Source of the DNA: Micrococcales bacterium
GTDB lineage: Bacteria; Actinomycetota; Actinomycetes; Actinomycetales; Dermatophilaceae
Length of the DNA stretch: 6,841 nucleotides
Assembly: GCA_003132125.1 (NCBI GenBank)
Contig: PKWT01000122.1
Span: forward strand, 1-6,841
Direction of reading: 5' to 3'
Shown here: in pieces, positions 1-4,425 of the stretch
Layout: each line of letters opens with the position of its first letter
Numbering within the stretch: position 1 is the stretch's first letter
Notes under the pieces: model-generated
Databases searched by the model: none
What the model was told of the DNA's origin: nothing
Seen by the model: only the letters and a program-made list of their open reading frames with translations
Position numbers and translations under genes: made by a program

Positions 1-380
1 ACGTTGCGGTTGAGGACCGATAGCAGTGTGATGAGCCGCAGCAGTCGCAGTGGACGCAGCAGCGGCAGGGCGACGACAGCCAAATCGAACAGGCTTCCGC
101 GCACGAACCCAACCCGATCCCGCGACAGGGCGAACCGGGCGACATAGTCCAGAACGAACACCGCCCAAGCCGCCCACGCCACCAGCTCGCAGACAACTGG
201 CCACGGGCTAGCCAGATCCGGGCGCAAGATCGGGGCCGCGTACGCGACCAGGAACACGACGGCTGTGACAGTCAGTGGTTTGTCAGCCTTGGATTCCCAG
301 CGTTGGCGGCGAGACTGCTCTGCCGAGGTCCGCAGCGGGCCGGCAATCAACGGCTCTGCTAGCTGCGTATTTGGAATCAT
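1..380 (-). CDS. Voltage-gated (potassium) ion channel, N-terminal part, cut by window edge
   Basis: Translating the minus strand from the ATG at 380-378 gives 126 open codons that run off the left edge. The visible part looks like the S1-S4 voltage sensor of a bacterial Kch-type channel. A hydrophobic S1 lies near residues 36-52. S2 lies near 62-82 and ends in FVLDYVARF, a pattern usual for this family. A short S3 begins at FDLAVVAL, followed by an S4-like run PLLRPLRLLRLITLL with arginines at 109, 112 and 115. The pore and selectivity filter would lie outside the window, so potassium selectivity is inferred from the family. The start overlaps the stop of the upstream gene as ATGA, and an AGGAA ribosome site (plus 387-391) lies inside that gene, which argues for translational coupling. 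Inner-membrane location is expected. The channel-family call is fairly secure; the ion is not. Confidence 0.82.
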   Translation of the reverse strand, partial: MIPNTQLAEPLIAGPLRTSAEQSRRQRWESKADKPLTVTAVVFLVAYAAPILRPDLASPWPVVCELVAWAAWAVFVLDYVARFALSRDRVGFVRGSLFDLAVVALPLLRPLRLLRLITLLSVLNRN

Positions 381-793
381 TCGACGTTCCTGAACAAGTA
401 GATGCCTACGGTGTCACCGCTGACCGCAGTCTGCTGCCCGGTGCTCAGGAGCTTGTCGCGACTGCTTTCCGAGGTGACCACGAACACGTGGCCCACATGC
501 TCCAGCCGCCAGCCGACCGTCTCAATGGCGGCTAAGGTGCCGGCGTGCGTCTGTGTCTTGGTCTGGGCAATGTTGGTGTTGTTGCTCCCGAAAACCGTGC
601 TGTCTCGCTGGGAGGACCCAACCTTCAGCTGGATTTCGAAGAAGCCCTGACTCTGTTCTTTGGCGGTGGTCGCTTGACCGATCGGGCTTGCCAGGAACTG
701 TTGGCGTGCACGCTCCTGATCCTTGGCTGCGCGCTCTAAGGCCTTCTGCTGTTCATCGGCAGTTTTCTGCTCTGCTGTCTTTCCAAAGACCAC
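377..793 (-). CDS. Small conserved hypothetical protein, coiled-coil N-terminus and DUF4177-like C-terminus
   Basis: A 138-residue protein without signal peptide or membrane segment. Residues about 5-35 are rich in Glu, Lys, Gln, Arg and Ala and look like a charged helix or coiled coil. The remainder (FFEIQLKVG, then GWRLEHVGHVFVV, ending GIYLFRNVE) has the alternating strand pattern of small DUF4177-like or YbjQ-like alpha/beta proteins; this is resemblance only. The start is GTG at 793-791, preceded six bases upstream by AGAGGAG (plus 800-806), a good ribosome site. It follows the lipoprotein gene after 57 bp and overlaps the channel gene by four bases, so it is probably co-translated with the channel and could be a cytosolic partner of it. 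The function is unknown. Confidence 0.8.
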   Translation of the reverse strand: MVFGKTAEQKTADEQQKALERAAKDQERARQQFLASPIGQATTAKEQSQGFFEIQLKVGSSQRDSTVFGSNNTNIAQTKTQTHAGTLAAIETVGWRLEHVGHVFVVTSESSRDKLLSTGQQTAVSGDTVGIYLFRNVE

Positions 794-850
794 CTGCTGC
801 TCCTCTGCGCTACGTGACGGCTTCCCAGTCGCCTGGCTGTTTGGTGGGAC

Positions 851-1684
851 TCACTTGTAGAACACGCTGACGCCACCGTGGCGTGAGCATGCACCTTGGT
901 GGTGGGCCGCGAAGGAGTAGGTGCCGTCCTTGCATAGTGCGGTCGCGCCGCCGCCGGCTGCGACCGGCGCAGGCTGTGGCGCTGGCTGAGCGACTGATGG
1001 AGCCTTGTAAGTCGAGGCAGCGGGGGCGACCCCGACGTAAGTCTGGTAGGCGATCCACCAGTTGCTGGCGATGGCACGTTGAGCCGTTGCCAACGTGATG
1101 GCGTGGCTGCAGATCAAGGTGTGGAGCTTGTTCTCGACGACATCTTTGACCCTGGCTCCCTCAGGAGAGTTATAGGGCTCTGGCCACAGGTTGGCCTCCG
1201 CGCTGGGCGCACCACCAAGTTCCAGGGAGATGAGGTGGTCTTCTTCGTAGTCGCCGGTCGCAGTGTCGCCCTTGTACGTGTATCCGGAAGCGAGCTGGGC
1301 CACCTTGAGAGCTGTTGTGACCGACGAGGATGGGCGGACCGTTGAGGTCCATCCCGTCACGCAGATCGTTCGACCGATGCTGGCTTGGGTGACCGTGGGG
1401 TTGATCGCCCCCGGTGTGCGGGCGGAGTTGGGCAGGACGGCCCCGGCAGCGTTGATCGTGATGCCGCCGGTCTTGTGTGCCGCGACCGGACTTGGTGCGA
1501 CAGGAACCTTCACCGGAGTGATGGTCGTTGGAGAGCTCACGGCAGTTGGTCTCGTCGGCGACGAGGTCTGGCTTGTCACGGCCAGGGTCGAACTCGGTTC
1601 TGCCGCATACAGATTCGGACCTGAAGCACCACAGCCGGCGGTGAGCAGGGCGACAACGAACAGCAGGCTAGCCCGAAGTTTCAT
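851..1684 (-). CDS. Lipoprotein with HNH-like core and DUF3761-like C-terminus
   Basis: A 277-residue protein starting at the ATG at 1684-1682. The N-terminus MKLRASLLFVVALLTAGC is a lipoprotein signal with lipobox LTAGC (Cys18), so it should be anchored on the outer face of the cytoplasmic membrane. Residues ~25-70 are a Ser/Thr/Pro/Val-rich linker. Residues ~105-218 form a conserved-looking domain with YEEDHLISLELGG (Asp149-His150), NLWPEP (Asn165) and KDVVENKLHTLIC (His188), spaced like an HNH/beta-beta-alpha metal fold. Whether it cuts DNA is not shown. After a Pro/Ala linker, residues 249-277 (ALCKDGTYSF...CSRHGG) match my memory of DUF3761, with Cys251 and Cys266 possibly paired. A longer in-frame opening reaches 1933, but its first 83 codons overlap the upstream gene and lack protein character. 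The ribosome site GAGG overlaps the upstream stop TGA, so translation is probably coupled. Confidence 0.85.
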   Translation of the reverse strand: MKLRASLLFVVALLTAGCGASGPNLYAAEPSSTLAVTSQTSSPTRPTAVSSPTTITPVKVPVAPSPVAAHKTGGITINAAGAVLPNSARTPGAINPTVTQASIGRTICVTGWTSTVRPSSSVTTALKVAQLASGYTYKGDTATGDYEEDHLISLELGGAPSAEANLWPEPYNSPEGARVKDVVENKLHTLICSHAITLATAQRAIASNWWIAYQTYVGVAPAASTYKAPSVAQPAPQPAPVAAGGGATALCKDGTYSFAAHHQGACSRHGGVSVFYK

Positions 1685-1692
1685 CGAGATCC

Positions 1693-2136
1693 TCAGCAGG
1701 ATTTGTAGCCGAGGCCGTTGGTGGTCCAGGCGCAGTAGTCCATACCGGACCCGGCAGCATTGCGCAGGTAGGCCTTGTCGCCGGTGTTGTTCCACACATG
1801 CCACCCCAGACCCCAGTACCGCGTGACACTGGTGTTGGTGCCCTTGCCGGTGCGCAACACAACGCTCTTGCCTGCCCCCAGGGTGAAGGTCCCGAACTTG
1901 TAGACATGGTTCTGAGCGTCGCGCACGGTCCACCCGGTCAGCGACCGCGACGTCGTCCCGAGGTTCTTGATCACCACGTACTCACCGTTGACGCTGGTGT
2001 TCGTCGCGTAGTCCGTGCCCGGCGAGTTGTATTGGATCCGGCCGAACTGGATGGGGCTTGCGGCCTCAGCCGACACCGCGGAGGTCAACACAAGCGCAGC
2101 GCAACCAACCGACGCCAGCACATTACGAAAAAGCAT
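1693..2136 (-). CDS. Secreted lamin tail domain (LTD) protein
   Basis: A 147-residue protein. Residues 1-25 are a Sec signal peptide (MLFRN, a hydrophobic core, then SAEA before Ala-Ser). The mature part, from about residue 28, is a single immunoglobulin-like lamin tail domain: PIQFGRIQYNSPG, EYVVIKNLG, SLTGWTVRDAQNHVYKFGTFTLGAGKSVVLRTGKG, and the closing WNNTGDKAYLRNAAG. Bacterial LTDs are extracellular and often sit beside or within secreted nucleases and other hydrolases; here the domain stands alone. Two cysteines near the C-terminus (135 and 147) could form a disulfide. I chose the ATG at 2136-2134 because the signal peptide begins there; an upstream opening to 2379 adds 81 residues that overlap the neighbouring gene. 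The ribosome site is only a G-run about nine bases upstream. It is first in the set, and the lipoprotein gene follows after 8 bp. Confidence 0.87.
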   Translation of the reverse strand: MLFRNVLASVGCAALVLTSAVSAEAASPIQFGRIQYNSPGTDYATNTSVNGEYVVIKNLGTTSRSLTGWTVRDAQNHVYKFGTFTLGAGKSVVLRTGKGTNTSVTRYWGLGWHVWNNTGDKAYLRNAAGSGMDYCAWTTNGLGYKSC

Positions 2137-2239
2137 GCGAAAGATCCCCCCAAGAGCCCAGAGATTGAGACCGCCGACCGACCGATGAGTGCACAGTAGC
2201 GCCGGAATGGGACAGATGGGCACCAAATAATGGAACAGA
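2137..2239 (-). promoter_or_regulatory. Intergenic region likely to hold the promoter of the LTD-lipoprotein-channel operon
   Basis: This 103-bp gap precedes the first gene of the four-gene set. It is the only sizeable non-coding stretch upstream of the set, so a promoter is expected here. On the minus strand there are TTGGTG and TACTGT hexamers, but they are about 22 bases apart, too far for a standard sigma-70-type promoter, so I cannot point to a confident -35/-10 pair. I see no terminator hairpin after the upstream gene, so read-through from it is possible. Confidence 0.3.
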
Positions 2240-3136
2240 CTAAGACTCGTCGCGACGGACGACACCCGCGTCAAACAGGTTGACCAACGTGACGGCGAGG
2301 GATACGGCCACTGTTGCCTCATCGATCGAAACATCGCCTGGCGCCGACGGCTGACCTCCGTGACGGTCATGCTGCCCATGCCACAGCATCCGCAGCATGC
2401 CCACGACTACATCACCTGACGGGGCACGGTCGTGCTCGCGTTCCAAGGGAAGGTTCCAGTCGCCCTGGTCCTCAAGCTGTTTCAACACCGTGCCCAGTGA
2501 TGCGCTGCCGTTGGTCGGCGACACGACAGGGATCGCAGCATCCTCCACCGCCTTGATCGCGAGCGCGTAGGCCGCGCCCGCATTCGGCTCGAGCGCGTAC
2601 AACTCCTCCCAAGCCTTCGCGAGGCGAACCCCTGCTCGACCAGCGCGCGCCATGATTGCGTCGGCAGCGACCTGAACGCCGAGTGGCACTCGACGGACCA
2701 AACCGGGTCGCCCGGCGCGGGTGCCTACTTTCCAGGCCGATTTGCTGCGCTCCAGTAGGGCATCCAGGACCTCCGCCTTCGAGTTTCCCTCATGCGCGAG
2801 AAGGTAGTCCGCGATCTGGAGAGGTTGGAAGTGCTTGACGAGCGCCACCAATGCGCTCGTCAGCTGGCGCTCGCCGACCGCTTGGTTAGGCTCCTCCGCA
2901 CGCAGGTTCGGAAGGGTGATGCGAAGGGTCTGGGCCATCTCTTCAGCCAGAACGGTGTCGAGCATGGGAAAACGCCCGCTTCCGTCAGAGTAGGTGCGAG
3001 TCACAGAGATGCTGGCACGGATCCATACCCAGAACGGGGCCTCCATCCACGCGGGCACGTCATCGTGTAGGGCGTCGTACTTTGCGACCTCGTCCTCGCC
3101 GTCTACACCCAGCGGTCGCCACGTTTCTTCACTCAC
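2240..3136 (-). CDS. Hypothetical protein with Abi_C/HEPN-like C-terminal region
   Basis: About 298 residues, no signal peptide or membrane segment. The N-terminal half contains ALHDDVPAWMEAPFWVW, the sort of segment seen in uncharacterised actinobacterial proteins. The C-terminal third (about residues 176-290) is helical: AWEELYALEPNAGAAYALAIKAVEDAAI, then SLGTVLKQL, then LRMLWHGQHDRHGG, then an Ala/Val-rich final helix. This layout resembles the abortive-infection C-terminal (Abi_C) and related HEPN-like domains, in which an Arg/His-bearing loop follows a conserved helix. That is resemblance from memory, and a defence role is inference only. A GTG at 3178 would add 14 residues. I prefer the GTG at 3136-3134 because GGGAG (plus 3146-3150) sits nine bases upstream and the protein then begins (M)SEETWRPLG. 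The gene is separate from the downstream set by ~100 bp. Confidence 0.75.
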   Translation of the reverse strand: MSEETWRPLGVDGEDEVAKYDALHDDVPAWMEAPFWVWIRASISVTRTYSDGSGRFPMLDTVLAEEMAQTLRITLPNLRAEEPNQAVGERQLTSALVALVKHFQPLQIADYLLAHEGNSKAEVLDALLERSKSAWKVGTRAGRPGLVRRVPLGVQVAADAIMARAGRAGVRLAKAWEELYALEPNAGAAYALAIKAVEDAAIPVVSPTNGSASLGTVLKQLEDQGDWNLPLEREHDRAPSGDVVVGMLRMLWHGQHDRHGGQPSAPGDVSIDEATVAVSLAVTLVNLFDAGVVRRDES

Positions 3137-3467
3137 GGCGGGAGTCTCCCACACAGGACCGACAGAGCGGCCAGGCACGCCGAGAACGCCTCTCTCCCAA
3201 CCGAAGCAGCAGTCGGTGGCCCATCGACAGGGTCACGGGCTGTCGCCTGTTCTCGGGGAGCTTCTCAGCCCGACTGTCCATATGGGCAGTAGCCGGTGCC
3301 CACCAAAGCAACAAGGGTGGGTTGCAAACCGAGCTAGAGCGCCGAGACCCGTCGGAAACGCGTGAGGCGTGACCGCCCCGACACACGCAGTCCGAAGACT
3401 CGTCGGCATACCGAGGACGCCCGGCCAGGGAGCCCCTCAGAGATCACTCTTTCTGGGGAGCATCATC
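3137..3467. other. Intergenic stretch without a convincing gene
   Basis: Several short openings cross this stretch on both strands, but none has a ribosome site with convincing protein character. A perfect 5-bp inverted repeat with a one-base centre (GGGAG-T-CTCCC, 3140-3150) overlaps the ribosome site of the minus-strand gene. A weak hairpin (CCCC 3433-3436 with GGGG 3455-3458, plus a five-pair inner stem with loop TCAC) lies at the right end and covers the ribosome site of the next feature. No RNA gene is recognised. It could be decayed coding or mobile-element DNA. Confidence 0.4.
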
Positions 3468-3652
3468 ATGGCTGATTCCCCCTGGCCGTCTCCCCATACA
3501 TCTCGGACGCCGAGATCGGCCACCTGGTCGACCTCATCCTGAACCAGTACGGCATTGACGGAACCGCAGGTTTGTCCTGGACCTCGTCGTGCAGGATCTC
3601 CAACGACCGACCCACCTTGTCGACCTGGGATAACTCAAACTTCGGTGCTTGA
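3468..3652 (+). pseudogene. Possible frameshifted remnant of an unknown gene
   Basis: An ATG at 3468-3470 has a good ribosome site (GGGGAG, 3455-3460, spacing seven). Its own frame stops early. A one-base change in the C-run at 3478-3482 would join MADSP to a second frame that stays open to the TGA at 3650-3652 and reads LAVSPYISDAEIGHLVDLIL and onward. About 86% of that frame's wobble positions are G or C, as in real genes here. The minus strand shares the same wobble positions and is open from 3714 to 3466 (containing VGRSLEILHDEVQD), so the strand is uncertain. The final codons enter the first copy of the direct repeat. No family is recognised. This may be a gene fragment, a transposase remnant or chance. 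Confidence 0.3.
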
Positions 3653-3690
3653 GGACATTTTCGGTCAGTCCCCGTGACGTCGAGGATCAC
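3629..3690. repeat. Direct repeat, copy 1 (about 62 bp)
   Basis: Aligned by eye to 3709-3771, it matches in 57 of 63 columns: five substitutions and one missing base (opposite 3723). The core GGTGCTTGAGGACATTTTC is identical in both copies, followed by GGTCAGTCCCCGTGACGTC here. The GGACATTTTCG and GTCCCC pieces recall terminal repeats of IS21-like insertion sequences, from memory and not verified. On the minus strand it reads VILDVTGTDRKCPQAP, paralleling the tail of the broken tadA gene. Confidence 0.8.
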
Positions 3691-3708
3691 CAAACGAGCC
3701 ACGTCTTG

Positions 3709-3771
3709 GATCACTCGAACTTACGGTGCTTGAGGACATTTTCGGGCAGTCCCCGTGATGTCGGGGATCAC
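3709..3771. repeat. Direct repeat, copy 2 (63 bp), running into truncated tadA
   Basis: This is the second copy of the 3629-3690 repeat, 18 bp further on and in the same orientation. Its right-hand 14-15 bases are also the tadA codons for VIPDIT, so the repeat overlaps the point where the gene loses family similarity. The extra base at 3723 creates the TAA stop (minus strand) that ends the tadA reading frame. The right end contains an inverted repeat, ATGTCG (3758-3763) and CGACAT (3771-3776), around a 7-bp spacer; copy 1 keeps only the left arm and the spacer. Confidence 0.8.
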
Positions 3772-4209
3772 GACATGTAGCCGCGAGCCGTCCGGCAAGG
3801 TCGCGTCCACGAACGGCGAAGAGAGGTCAACCCGGCGACCCGATGACTTCAGCATCCGCTCAACCAGGTCTCGCACCTCGTCGGCGGTCAGGATCGTGTT
3901 GGTCAGCTCAGCCGTACCGCCACGGGCCACAAAGACTTTGCTCGGCTCGTTGATCCAGATCTCCTCGATGGAGGGGTCCTCGAGGTATTGCTGGAGGGGT
4001 CCGAAACCGGCGACGGCGTCAAGCACGCTCTTGGTCGCCTCGCCCAGATCCGACAGCGTCGGCAGCCCGCCGTGGAGCGAGCGCTCGTCGTAGTCGGCGA
4101 CAGCATCGTCAACAAGCTGGCGCATCTCGCGCAGATCCCGGGTGGGGTCGAGGCCGGACCGGCGGATCAGCTCGCGGACTTCGCTCTCGACTGTCCGTAC
4201 GGCATCCAT
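3721..4209 (-). pseudogene. tadA: Truncated TadA/CpaF-family secretion ATPase (N-terminal fragment)
   Basis: The ATG at 4209-4207 has a strong ribosome site (GGGGAGGG, plus 4217-4224). The 162-residue product matches the N-terminal part of the Tad/Flp pilus or type II/IV secretion ATPase: VRELIRRSGLDPTRDL, DDAVADYDERSLHG, VAGFGPLQQYLEDPSIEEIWINEP, ERMLKSSGRRVDLSSPFVDATLPDGSRLHVVIPDIT. Family members continue after VIPDIT into RRH...VNIRKF and the Walker A/B ATPase core, for about 400-450 residues in total. Here the sequence switches to an unrelated tail (GTARKCPQAP) and stops. No nucleotide-binding motif remains, so it cannot power a pilus. The rest of the tad operon, which normally follows, is absent to the left. 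The break coincides with the direct repeat, so loss by insertion or recombination is likely. It diverges from the membrane-protein gene at 4426. Confidence 0.88.
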
Positions 4210-4425
4210 CGGCCCACCCTCCCCTGGTCATCCGCGACTCTGACAGCCCCGGAACGTACACGGACGAGTCACCTCAAATGGGGACGATCCACCACGAGAA
4301 TAGACGCAACATGACCTTTTTGACCCATTTTGTCCACAGCCCTGTGGACAACACCAGGGGAAGACGAGGGCGCGCCGCCATCGCGGGATTGTCGCAAGAT
4401 CGGTCGATGACGGCAGTATGGGCAA
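4210..4425. promoter_or_regulatory. Divergent intergenic region between tadA fragment and membrane-protein gene
   Basis: These 216 bp should hold promoters for both divergent genes. The most AT-rich part is around 4291-4335. On the plus strand TTGACC (4320-4325) could be a -35, but no matching -10 lies at the right distance. A second weak pair is TTGTCG (4389-4394) with CAGTAT (4414-4419), spacing 19. On the minus strand TGGACA followed 17 bases later by CATGTT is a weak possibility. None is secure. The DnaA-box palindrome lies in the middle. Confidence 0.4.
4330..4351. promoter_or_regulatory. Inverted pair of DnaA-box-like sites (TTGTCCACA / TGTGGACAA)
   Basis: TTGTCCACA at 4330-4338 matches the box known from high-GC actinobacteria. 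Its exact reverse complement TGTGGACAA stands at 4343-4351. With the flanking G and C the two arms are 10 bp each around a CC centre. DnaA binding is inferred from the consensus. Such pairs may regulate a nearby promoter or titrate DnaA. Nothing else here looks like a chromosomal origin (no dnaA or dnaN, no box cluster), so this is not called oriC. It could also be an operator for a dimeric repressor. Confidence 0.6.

Noticed and set aside
1263..1826. 187-codon plus-strand frame opposite the lipoprotein and LTD genes
   Set aside because: It lies antisense to two well-supported genes and has no recognisable domain or good ribosome site.
1685..1933. N-terminal extension of the lipoprotein gene
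   Set aside because: It overlaps the LTD gene, reads as low-complexity shadow sequence, and would bury a clear lipoprotein signal peptide in mid-protein.
2137..2379. N-terminal extension of the LTD protein
   Set aside because: It would place the signal peptide 81 residues inside the protein and overlaps the end of the upstream gene.
3308..3325. Small hairpin GCAAC...GTTGC considered as a terminator or RNA element
   Set aside because: Only five base pairs, no T-run, and no gene ends beside it.
3129..3386. 85-codon minus-strand frame upstream of the Abi-like gene, and plus-strand frames at 2994-3372
   Set aside because: No ribosome site or family resemblance, and partial overlap with the better-supported gene.
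3629..3771. CRISPR array
   Set aside because: Only two imperfect 62-bp copies with an 18-bp spacer and no cas genes; the length and divergence do not fit CRISPR repeats.
4330..4351. Chromosomal replication origin
   Set aside because: Only two DnaA boxes are present, and neither dnaA, dnaN, rpmH nor a cluster of boxes is nearby.
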